Source: Vibrio splendidus (GTDB taxonomy: Bacteria > Pseudomonadota > Gammaproteobacteria > Enterobacterales > Vibrionaceae). Taken from it: 64,000 nucleotides of DNA. Below, one piece after another: positions 54,371 through 61,476 of the stretch. Within the stretch, counting starts at the first letter, position 1, and the number at the start of each line of letters is the position of its first letter. The notes under the pieces were generated by a model that worked only from the letters and a program-made list of their open reading frames with translations, had not been told where the DNA came from and searched no databases. Location of the stretch: positions 248,001 through 312,000 of the forward strand of contig NZ_MCUN01000010.1 of NCBI RefSeq assembly GCF_002873455.1. Direction: 5' to 3'. The position numbers were made by a program, and so were the translations under genes.

Positions 54371-55849
54371 GTGAATATACTCGGATACTTACAAAAAATA
54401 GGTAAAGCACTGATGGTGCCGATCGCGGTGCTGCCGGCCGGTGGTTTAATGCTGGGGTTAGGTTATGCGATTGACCCAACAGGCTGGGGAGCCAACAGCC
54501 CGCTGGCAACCATTTTGGTTTATGGCGGTAAAGGCATCATGGATAACCAAGCGTGGTTATTTGCCGTTGGTGTCGCTTATGGTTTAGCGAAAGATAATAA
54601 CGGTGCCGCAGCACTCTCCGGCCTATTAGGTCTGTTGATCATTGAGATGATTGTCGGTGATGTGAATGTTATTTCGCAAATTACAGGCGTGCCTGTTGCT
54701 GACATGGGTGCACCTGAGCTTATCGCATCGAAAGCAGCTGTCAGTGCGTTTACTGGTATCGTGATGGGTATAGTTGCAGCCTCACTTTATAACCGCTTCC
54801 ACACCATTAAGCTGCCCGCCGTTCTTGGTTTCTTTGGTGGTAAACGATTCGTTCCGATAGTGACGTCAATTGCCGCTATCGGTATCAGTTTGGTCATGGT
54901 TTATGTGTGGCCTGTTGTTTATGGTGCACTTGTTAACTTTGGTATCGCAATTTCTGAAATGGGTGCGGTGGGAGCTGGGCTTTATGGCTTCTTTAACCGA
55001 CTTCTAATTCCTGTCGGTTTGCACCATGCCTTAAACCAAGTATTCATCTTTGATTTAGTCGGTATTAACGATATTTCGAAGTTCTGGTCAGGTACGGGTG
55101 AGCTTGGCGTGACGGGTATCTATCAAGGTGGTTTCTTCCCAGTAATGGGCTATGGATTACCTGCCGCTTGTTTAGCGATGTACCACTGTGCAAAACCAGA
55201 AAACAAAAAGAAAGTTGGCGGTATTCTAGGTGCTTCAGCACTAACCGCTATTTTAACCGGCGTAACAGAACCCATTGAGTTCGCCTTCATGTTTGTGGCA
55301 CCGGTGCTTTACGTTATTCATGCGTTCTTGGCCGCTATCTCACTTTACCTTGCAGCAAGCATGCAGTGGATCGCAGGCTTCACCTTCAGTGGTGGTTTGA
55401 TTGATTTCGTGTTGTCTTACAACCTACCACTCGCCGTTAAACCATACATGCTTGTACTCCAAGGCTTATGTTTTGCTGCGATTTACTACTCCATTTTCCG
55501 ATTCGCTATCCTAAAATTCGATTTAAAAACACCAGGCCGCGAAGATGCTGAAATCGCAGAAGTAAACCAAGCGTCATCGAATGAAAAAGCCGCTCAATAC
55601 TTAAAAGCGCTTGGTGGACATGCCAACCTAACCAGTATCGATTCATGCATCACACGATTACGTCTAACACTTGAAGACATCAGCCTTGTTGAAGAAGCGA
55701 CACTGAAAGCGATTGGCGCAATGGGCGTTGTTAAGATTGGTTCAAACAACCTACAAGTCATCATCGGGACAGAAGCAGAAGAAATTGCGCACGCAATGAA
55801 GCAGATTCCTGAAAGCCAAGACCTAACATCGGTCCCACTTCCGAGTTAA
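54371..55849 (+). CDS. nagE: PTS EIIBC, NagE-type N-acetylglucosamine transporter without IIA
   Basis: The 492-residue permease has an EIIC domain (about residues 1-385) and an EIIB domain (about 405-485) with the phosphorylated Cys in SIDSCITRLRLTLED. The N-terminus MNILGYLQKIGKALMVPIAVLPAGG and the FFGGKRFVPI and GFFPVMGYGLPAA blocks are NagE-like, not PtsG-like. The C-terminal IIA of E. coli NagE is absent, so another IIA (for example Crr) must serve it. Start is GTG at 54371. It would import the GlcNAc released by chitinases. A terminator follows. Confidence 0.88.
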   Translation: MNILGYLQKIGKALMVPIAVLPAGGLMLGLGYAIDPTGWGANSPLATILVYGGKGIMDNQAWLFAVGVAYGLAKDNNGAAALSGLLGLLIIEMIVGDVNVISQITGVPVADMGAPELIASKAAVSAFTGIVMGIVAASLYNRFHTIKLPAVLGFFGGKRFVPIVTSIAAIGISLVMVYVWPVVYGALVNFGIAISEMGAVGAGLYGFFNRLLIPVGLHHALNQVFIFDLVGINDISKFWSGTGELGVTGIYQGGFFPVMGYGLPAACLAMYHCAKPENKKKVGGILGASALTAILTGVTEPIEFAFMFVAPVLYVIHAFLAAISLYLAASMQWIAGFTFSGGLIDFVLSYNLPLAVKPYMLVLQGLCFAAIYYSIFRFAILKFDLKTPGREDAEIAEVNQASSNEKAAQYLKALGGHANLTSIDSCITRLRLTLEDISLVEEATLKAIGAMGVVKIGSNNLQVIIGTEAEEIAHAMKQIPESQDLTSVPLPS

Positions 55850-55901
55850 ACCTAGCACCACTTAAACACTGCACACGTTACGGTGCACATTAATACACTG
55901 A

Positions 55902-55930
55902 GGCCAAAGCATTCGCTTTGGCCTTTTTTG
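55902..55930 (+). terminator. Terminator after nagE
   Basis: GGCCAAAGC-ATTC-GCTTTGGCC is followed by TTTTTT. Confidence 0.95.
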
Positions 55931-56031
55931 TAGGCGGTAATGTGTGCTTGCACGGTTACTCACTTAAAATTTAGGACGATTATAGATTATATGCATAGCA
56001 TTCAGTTGGTTATAAGCAATAATCTTGATAT

Positions 56032-56038
56032 GTTAAGC
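56032..56038 (+). other. Candidate left recombination junction of the cassette block (GTTAAGC)
   Basis: GTTAAGC exactly matches the integron crossover motif GTTRRRY. It lies 55 bp before the cassette-1 start codon, where an attI or the R' box of a preceding attC would end. No attI or full attC was recognised to its left, and the motif is short, so this is inference from position. Confidence 0.45.
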
Positions 56039-56092
56039 GGATAGATTCGTGCTTGCGCGATATTAAAATGTTAGCTTTCAAAGGAGATAGTT

Positions 56093-57439
56093 TTGAGTAT
56101 TGTGGACTTATCATTAGAGTTGTTTTTAGAAAATAACCGAATTACTCATGAGGATTGGGAGAAAGCTGCAATAGAGTTTGATGATCTAAAGGCAATAGCA
56201 TTAGATCATGCAGTTAAAGTCACAAGCTTAGATGACGCAGCAAGCTATTTAGCTAAAATTTTACAAAAATGCCCACAGGTTCACTCTGTAAGGTGGAGGG
56301 TAAAAGATCCCGAGCATTTAATTGAAAAAATTGTCCGAAAGCGTGTTCTTGGAAGTGAAAAATATCTAACAATCAATACTGAAAACTATACAGAAATAAT
56401 AACAGATTTAATTGGAGTCAGAGTTCTTCATCTATTCAAATATGAATGGGTGAATATTCAAGAGCATATTTTAGCACATTGGAAAACCGAAGAAGCTCCC
56501 GTTGCATACATTCGCTCAGGTGACGAAGGGGAAATTATTGAAAGCTATAAAGCCAACTCTTGTGAAGTTAAAAATCATCCCGTAGGTTATCGTTCTATTC
56601 ATTATGTTATATCTACACAACCAACTTTAAAAAAAGTATTTTCTGAAATTCAAGTCAGAACAATTTTTGAAGAAGGTTGGAGTGAAATTGATCATAAAAT
56701 ACGTTACCCAAACTTTTCAAATAATGAATTAATTTCTTATTTTTTAACTATTTTCAATCGTATGGCAGGAAGTGCTGATGAGATGGGATCATTTGTTAGG
56801 AATTTAACATCAGAAATTACCATTCAAGAACTTAAAATAGATGAGGTCAATAGAGAGCAAGAACTTCATCTTTCAAAGATAGAAGAGCTAGCATCTGAAT
56901 TATCTAATGAGAAAAATAAGAGTAAAAGCAAAGATAGTAAGGTCAATAAGCTAAGCAGTGAGATCCAAAAATTAAGGGCTAACTCTCAAACTCGAACATA
57001 TAATGAAAATAATGTTTCTGCTACAGAACGTTTTATTGCAAAAGCAATAGGTACAAATAGTATAAATGTAAATTCAGCTGCTGAAATCGCGGCAATGAAT
57101 GCTAATATTTTCGGCGGTAATTCAGCGGCTAAACTAGCTGAAATGAATGCTAGTATTTTAGGTGGCAATTCAGCTGCTAAAATCGCTGCAATGAACGCTA
57201 ATATTCTAGGCGGTAATTCAGCGGCTAAACTAGCTGAAATGAATGCTAGTATTTTAGGTAGCAATTCAGCCGCTAAAATCGCTGCAATGAACGCTAATAT
57301 TTTAGGTGGTAATTCAGCCGCTAAAATCGCTGCGATGAACGCAAATATTTTAGGCGGTAATTCAGCGGGTAAACTAGCTGAAAAAGTAATATCTAACCCA
57401 AGTTCCGATGAGGAAACAGGCCCAGACACTGAAAACTAA
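56093..57439 (+). CDS. RelA/SpoT synthetase-domain protein with coiled coil and 16-residue repeats
   Basis: This 448-residue protein starts at TTG (56093), eight bases after AAGGAGATAG. The (p)ppGpp-synthetase-like domain (about residues 60-210) has RWRVKDPEHLIEKIVRKR (ATP side), TDLIGVRVLHL (D105, R110), GYRSIHY (166-171) and SEIQVRTIFEEGWSEIDHKIRY (E185, H201), so the catalytic set looks complete. No hydrolase domain is present. A coiled coil (about 240-300) and the NSAAKxAxMNAxILGG repeats (327 onward) follow. It is AT-rich, and its stop overlaps an attC. It could be a small alarmone synthetase or a toxSAS-type toxin; this protein layout is not one I recognise. Confidence 0.85.
   Translation: MSIVDLSLELFLENNRITHEDWEKAAIEFDDLKAIALDHAVKVTSLDDAASYLAKILQKCPQVHSVRWRVKDPEHLIEKIVRKRVLGSEKYLTINTENYTEIITDLIGVRVLHLFKYEWVNIQEHILAHWKTEEAPVAYIRSGDEGEIIESYKANSCEVKNHPVGYRSIHYVISTQPTLKKVFSEIQVRTIFEEGWSEIDHKIRYPNFSNNELISYFLTIFNRMAGSADEMGSFVRNLTSEITIQELKIDEVNREQELHLSKIEELASELSNEKNKSKSKDSKVNKLSSEIQKLRANSQTRTYNENNVSATERFIAKAIGTNSINVNSAAEIAAMNANIFGGNSAAKLAEMNASILGGNSAAKIAAMNANILGGNSAAKLAEMNASILGSNSAAKIAAMNANILGGNSAAKIAAMNANILGGNSAGKLAEKVISNPSSDEETGPDTEN
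57071..57400 (+). repeat. 48-bp coding repeat, six full copies and one partial
   Basis: Units of 48 bp (57071, 57119, 57167, 57215, 57263, 57311) encode NSAA(K/E)(I/L)A(A/E)MNA(N/S)I(L/F)G(G/S); a degenerate seventh starts at 57359. Two subtypes, KIAAMNAN and KLAEMNAS, partly alternate, which suggests duplication of a two-unit block. Third positions vary, so the repeat has been kept by selection at protein level. Confidence 0.95.
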
Positions 57440-57532
57440 CAAGTTGCTTAAACGGACAAAAAACAGCTGGCTTTTGCTCGTTCTTCGCTAATTTTAGCCA
57501 GCTATTTATTGCCGCTTAGCAAAGCGTTAAAT
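57434..57532 (+). other. Integron attC site 1 (99 bp)
   Basis: The site runs from AACTAAC (R'' box, one off RYYYAAC, overlapping the TAA stop) to GTTAAAT (R' box, exact GTTRRRY). The two ends pair imperfectly (AACAAGTTGCTTAA with CTTAGCAAAGCGTTA), and inner arms AGCTGGCT (57465-57472) and AGCCAGCT (57496-57503) form a second stem. Size and layout resemble Vibrio superintegron attC sites. Confidence 0.82.
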
Positions 57533-57549
57533 TTTTTGAGGGCAAAGTA

Positions 57550-58728
57550 GTGTTTGAGTTAGAAAAACAATCTCTATTTTTTGAGTCAATGGCTAATGAG
57601 CATGCTGAACTAGTACAAAATATTGAAATAGTCTTTGAAAATCAGAATGCGTTGGATTCTTCGTATCACAACCCGAAACTGTTCATCTTAAATTTAAACA
57701 ATGCACTTAGATCATTACTATTTTTTGTAGAAACGCTTCAAAAAAACGCTCCGAGCTGGCAGAAAAAAATAATCAAGGATTATATTGCTGAAAATAGTGA
57801 TAGTTATATTATTCTAAAAAAATTAAGAGATATGAGTGCACACCAAGCGCTCATATTTCCAAATGAATCAATACTTACAGGTCTTTACCGTATTCGTTCA
57901 AATCATAACTATGTAGTTAAAATTGGTATGGGTGATCTTGCTAGTCCCGGTAATTATTCATGGGACTTAGCCATGAAAAATACTCGTGATATTTTTCATG
58001 ATTTATTGGTTTTCCATAGTATTGCATTCATGGATCTTGAACATGCAGCATTAAATGAATGTTTAGGCATCAGCAGAAGATGGTTATTTAAAGTTAAGTT
58101 TCAAACAAGAGACAAAAGTAAGTCATTTAATGAAGTTGTTGATGTATATTCTTTGATATTTAATTTTTCCATGAATCTACTAGATGCTATTTCTGAAAGT
58201 TATGCTAATTTGCATGGGATCTTGTGTGATATTAAATTCTATAGAGAGTTGAAAGAATTTAACTCGGTTAATACTTTGCTAGAGCTAGATTTATATCCAT
58301 CATTGTTTTCTAAGTGGTGGGAGTGTGAAATATCACCAATGAATATTGGTGTTAGAACAAATAAGCATAAAGGTGAGGTTGTCGAAAGTTATGACTCTGT
58401 TCATTTCGACAGTTATGAGAAGTTGTGTAATACACCCGAAAGCTATAAAGAAAAATTGATTAAGTTTCGAAATTTACCTATTGAACAGTTGCTTGCAGCA
58501 GAAAACGAAGATGAATTTTATTCATTCATATATCTCAATCATTGGCACTTTAAAAAGGCGTTTAAAGCTGGACTAATGGATTCACCTTTGTCTCCTTCAG
58601 ATATTATGCAAATGCAAAGAACAGCAAAGATACTATTAGGTGAAATTCAAAAGGAGAAATTATGCACGATAGCTCAAATGAGTGAGCGGTTTAATAAACA
58701 TTTAGACGCGCTGATAGAAAAAATTTAA
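57550..58728 (+). CDS. Unknown cassette-encoded protein with HEPN-like RDxxxH motif
   Basis: Family not recognised. The 392-residue product is AT-rich, starts at GTG (57550) 18 bp after attC 1, and its TAA overlaps attC 2. It is mainly helical without signal or membrane segments. Helices FILNLNNALRSLLFFVETL (about 45-63) and KKLRDMSAHQ (90-99) give R93-D94-xxx-H98, matching the HEPN RNase motif R(N/D/H)xxxH. The C-terminal half (about 230-390) has no known pattern. An RNA-cleaving effector is possible but unproven; the motif is short. Confidence 0.72.
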   Translation: MFELEKQSLFFESMANEHAELVQNIEIVFENQNALDSSYHNPKLFILNLNNALRSLLFFVETLQKNAPSWQKKIIKDYIAENSDSYIILKKLRDMSAHQALIFPNESILTGLYRIRSNHNYVVKIGMGDLASPGNYSWDLAMKNTRDIFHDLLVFHSIAFMDLEHAALNECLGISRRWLFKVKFQTRDKSKSFNEVVDVYSLIFNFSMNLLDAISESYANLHGILCDIKFYRELKEFNSVNTLLELDLYPSLFSKWWECEISPMNIGVRTNKHKGEVVESYDSVHFDSYEKLCNTPESYKEKLIKFRNLPIEQLLAAENEDEFYSFIYLNHWHFKKAFKAGLMDSPLSPSDIMQMQRTAKILLGEIQKEKLCTIAQMSERFNKHLDALIEKI

Positions 58729-58780
58729 CAAATAAGGATTAAGGTGTTGCGCAGCCAACACTGAATCCCGAGCGTTGAAC
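58723..58780 (+). other. Integron attC site 2 (58 bp)
   Basis: Both simple-site boxes are exact: ATTTAAC (RYYYAAC) at 58723-58729, overlapping the stop codon, and GTTGAAC (GTTRRRY) at 58774-58780. Between them GGATTAAGGTGTTG pairs with CAACACTGAATCC around CGCAGC, leaving unpaired bases on one side as in 59-be type attC sites. It is shorter than and unlike attC 1. Confidence 0.82.
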
Positions 58781-58874
58781 AAGCTCGAAGCCACTTTATT
58801 AAGTAAATTGTACGATTGAATTTGAAGGGCACATCGCTTTGAGGTTTTTCTCAAGGCGAGCGAGGCCAAGATAA

Positions 58875-58894
58875 GGTTACGATAGCAATCGTAA
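58875..58894. promoter_or_regulatory. Inverted repeat upstream of the antitoxin remnant
   Basis: GTTACGAT-AGCA-ATCGTAAC has perfect 8-bp arms and lies 70 bp before the antitoxin start. It may be the operator of the original toxin-antitoxin cassette. No other feature was recognised between attC 2 and the antitoxin. Confidence 0.4.
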
Positions 58895-58964
58895 CAACCA
58901 GTTAGCTATTTTTCGTGTCTTTCTTCGTCATGTCTCCTCTGATTTCGTACATGTGGAGGTTCTT

Positions 58965-59144
58965 ATGAAAATCGTATCTTTTACTGAAGTTAGAAATAGT
59001 CTCAAGGCGGTTTGGGATGGTGTCGTTAATGATGCAAGTTCAATAGCCATTACACATCGTGATTCTGAAGATGCTGTGGTTATCTCTTTAGACTGCTACA
59101 AACATTCCCTAAGGTTAACGTTCAAAATAGAGGCGCGCTCTTAA
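58965..59144 (+). pseudogene. Truncated YefM/Phd-type antitoxin (third cassette)
   Basis: The ATG at 58965 follows GGAGG. The first 47 residues (MKIVSFTEVRNSLKAVWDGV, then SSIAITHRDSEDAVVISLDCYKH) are the DNA-binding half of a YefM/Phd antitoxin of the kind common in Vibrio superintegron cassettes. After about 59107 the frame reads into unrelated DNA shared with the sensor-kinase 3' end and stops. The C-terminal toxin-binding half, the toxin gene and the cassette attC are missing. The operator-binding half might still be made. Confidence 0.75.
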
Positions 59145-60404
59145 TCCGGGGGTGTTGTCTCTTAAGATAAGATGAGCATGGTGACGCTTTACTACCGCAT
59201 CAACCAGAGACAATCCAAGTCCATTGCCAAGCTCAGTTCGGCTTTTGTCAGCACGGAACATAGGGCGACAAACATTCATCTTATCGCTGTCTGAAATTCC
59301 AATGCCATTATCTGCCACCGTGACACCAAAGTAATCAACCACCACTTCAATTTCCCCCTTTTCAGGCGTGTACTTCACTGCATTTTCAACCAAGTTGAAA
59401 ACAGCCCTGAACAGTAGACTTTTATCGCCTAATACTTCGCACTCTTGGTCTAAACGACAAACCAATTTTTGCTGTTTCATCTCAGCGATAGGGCTGATGA
59501 ATTCGATGGCATCTTGGGCTATTTTCCCAAGGCCCACGCGCTCTGTGGCAATCGGCGTTTGGCCGCTATTTAACTTGGTGATCTCTAACATGCTATTAAA
59601 CAGAGACAAGATAAGCTCAAGCTCATCGTGACAAGCAGAAAACTGGTCTTGATGTGCTTCGGTCAGCGTTGGGTCTGAAAGCACCTCTTCCAATCGCAAT
59701 TTCAGTCGAGCCATAGGAGTGCGCATGTCATGTGCCATACCGACCGTTAATGATTTTAAAGACTCTTCATTTTTGGCCATCTGCTCAATCATGAAATTGA
59801 GATGGATCGCCAGAATATCGAACTCATCATCTTGCTTAGATACTGGGATTTTTACGCGTTGTTCGCCACACAGCACTCGATTCATCGCTTGGTTGACTCT
59901 TTCCAAGCGCTTTAAGATTAGTACTGTGAAAAACAGAGCCGCAATCAACATCACAGCGATCGGTAATACGATTCCAGAGAAGACGATGGGAATCAGGGTA
60001 TTACGGTATTCTTCTACCGCCCTTTGGTCAATACCGATAACAAGACGATGCGTATTTCCGACTGGAATATCAGCCGTCTCTGATACGACAGAACTCACAG
60101 GGTAAATAGGAACAGTGGCAGGGGTATTTGAGCGTTCTACCAAATGATAGTAAAAGTTGGTGTCAGAGGTCTGTTTAGCGGCCAGTAGCTTCTCAACATC
60201 GGCTTTGCTCTGTTTGGCGACATAGCTAAATTCAGAAGATTCATCTTGCAGTTGCTTGACCAATTGTTCTCGATGAAAAGCATCGGAGTCTTTGTATACC
60301 TGCCTAATCACGATGACATTAATCACCGTCACCAACACAAACAACCCAACTAAGGTTTTAAATACCGAGGAACGAGTGAGGGAGTAATCATCGACGAAGG
60401 ACAT
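59115..60404 (-). CDS. Sensor histidine kinase
   Basis: The 429-residue inner-membrane kinase has TM1 (about 15-34), a periplasmic domain (about 35-135), TM2 (about 140-165), HAMP, HisKA with H225 in GMAHDMRTPMARLK and HATPase blocks LVENAVKYTP, VADNGIGI and GLGLSLVDAV. It is the partner of the OmpR-type regulator upstream, overlapping it by 17 bp. The signal is unknown. Its last ten codons overlap the truncated antitoxin frame, so the cassette remnant abuts its 3' end; the C-terminus still looks complete (RARLYFER). Confidence 0.93.
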   Translation of the reverse strand: MSFVDDYSLTRSSVFKTLVGLFVLVTVINVIVIRQVYKDSDAFHREQLVKQLQDESSEFSYVAKQSKADVEKLLAAKQTSDTNFYYHLVERSNTPATVPIYPVSSVVSETADIPVGNTHRLVIGIDQRAVEEYRNTLIPIVFSGIVLPIAVMLIAALFFTVLILKRLERVNQAMNRVLCGEQRVKIPVSKQDDEFDILAIHLNFMIEQMAKNEESLKSLTVGMAHDMRTPMARLKLRLEEVLSDPTLTEAHQDQFSACHDELELILSLFNSMLEITKLNSGQTPIATERVGLGKIAQDAIEFISPIAEMKQQKLVCRLDQECEVLGDKSLLFRAVFNLVENAVKYTPEKGEIEVVVDYFGVTVADNGIGISDSDKMNVCRPMFRADKSRTELGNGLGLSLVDAVVKRHHAHLILRDNTPGLRARLYFER

Positions 60405-61062
60405 AACCTGCCCCTCTCACCGTATGAAGTAGATCCGGGCATCCAGCTTCCTCAAGCTTCCTTCTCAGGTTCGCAACATGAACATCGATGACATTGGTTT
60501 TCGGATCGAAGTGGTAACTCCAAATCGCCTCAAACAAGCGCATTCTTGATACCACTTGCTCGCTGTGCTCCACGAAATACTGAATCAGTTGAAACTCTTT
60601 AGGCTGAAGTTGAAGTTCTTGATTCATGCACATCACACGGTGTGCTCGTAAATCTATTTTTAGGCAATCGTACGCGAGGCCGTTATCGCTAGAGCTTTGA
60701 CGTTTAGTCCGATTAATAATGATATCAACCCTTGCGATAAGCTCGGCGAGCGCAAAAGGCTTTATCAGATAATCATCACTTCCCGCTTGTAGGCCATTCA
60801 CGCGATCTTCCACACTGTCCATGGCACTTAAAATCAAAACCGGTAAGTTTTCTTCTGTGGCTTTAATGGCAGAAAGCACCTTCATACCATCCAAGTAAGG
60901 CAGCATGCGATCAAGAACAACCAGTTGATATTCAGAGCTCAACGCCATCATCAGGCCTTTCTTGCCATCTTCCGCTTGGTCGACCGCATATCCATGTTCT
61001 TCAAGGCCTTTGGCAATAAATTCTCTGGTGGTGGTGTCATCTTCGATGATTAGTATTTTCAC
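60388..61062 (-). CDS. OmpR family response regulator
   Basis: The 224-residue regulator has a receiver domain (residues 1-115; E7, D8, D9, phosphorylated D51 in VVLDRMLP, K102-region SDDYLIKPFALAEL) and a winged-helix DNA-binding domain (about 130-222, ending TVRGAGYVLRR). It is the first gene of the pair with the histidine kinase. Targets are unknown; a hairpin in its upstream region may be relevant. Confidence 0.94.
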   Translation of the reverse strand: MKILIIEDDTTTREFIAKGLEEHGYAVDQAEDGKKGLMMALSSEYQLVVLDRMLPYLDGMKVLSAIKATEENLPVLILSAMDSVEDRVNGLQAGSDDYLIKPFALAELIARVDIIINRTKRQSSSDNGLAYDCLKIDLRAHRVMCMNQELQLQPKEFQLIQYFVEHSEQVVSRMRLFEAIWSYHFDPKTNVIDVHVANLRRKLEEAGCPDLLHTVRGAGYVLRR

Positions 61063-61186
61063 TGATAGCCCTCTTTATCGAAGATAAATTTTATCGCAAA
61101 CAAAATATTTATCGTCAGAAAAAAGAAAGGCTCGCGTGACTAATGCGAGCCAGATGCAGTTTAGGGGGTAAACGGCAATTCGGTAA

Positions 61187-61215
61187 TGAAGCTTTATTTC
61201 ATCAATAAAGCTTCA
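61187..61215. promoter_or_regulatory. Perfect 11-bp hairpin upstream of the response regulator
   Basis: TGAAGCTTTAT-TTCATCA-ATAAAGCTTCA is perfect, with no T-run after it on the plus strand. It is 125 bp upstream of the regulator start and 260 bp after the XRE gene stop. It could be an operator or a weak terminator. Confidence 0.4.
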
Positions 61216-61332
61216 ATGACAATATAAATCCACCTGCATTGAGGTTTGATTTCCAATAGATTAACAATAATTAATCTCTGCCAGGTTTCTCGATCAAGCC
61301 ACTAAATCTTTCGAACAGAAAGTTCAGTTCAG

Positions 61333-61375
61333 CAAACAAGCAAACAAGCAAACAAGCAAACAAGCAAACAAGCAA
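61333..61375. repeat. Octanucleotide tandem repeat (CAAACAAG x 5.4)
   Basis: Five exact copies and a partial one, intergenic, about 100 bp after the stop codon of the XRE regulator. Confidence 0.95.
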
Positions 61376-61476
61376 GGTTAGTTTACCTTCAGGGATAGCT
61401 ATGAGTTTCCGCTTAGCAGCGGGATAGTTCAAATGCTTTAAACTATCCATATTACAAGAAAGGGACGCTTCCGAGC

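Larger units (their letters stand above)
61063..61476. other. Intergenic: response-regulator promoter, hairpin and 8-bp repeat
   Basis: This 414-bp gap between two minus-strand genes contains the inverted repeat at 61187-61215 and the CAAACAAG repeat. A minus-strand frame (61271-61495) that reads through the repeat as a Leu/Val/Cys/Phe/Ala string is judged not to be a gene. Confidence 0.55.

Noticed and set aside
57071..57400. Noncoding satellite interpretation of the 48-bp repeats
   Set aside because: The unit length is a multiple of three, the frame is open throughout and most differences are synonymous or conservative, so it is a coding repeat.
58780..58964. A third attC just before the antitoxin (CCAGTTAGCT)
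   Set aside because: GTTAGCT breaks GTTRRRY and no partner R'' box or paired arms were found; the GTTACGAT/ATCGTAAC palindrome has the wrong polarity for an attC.
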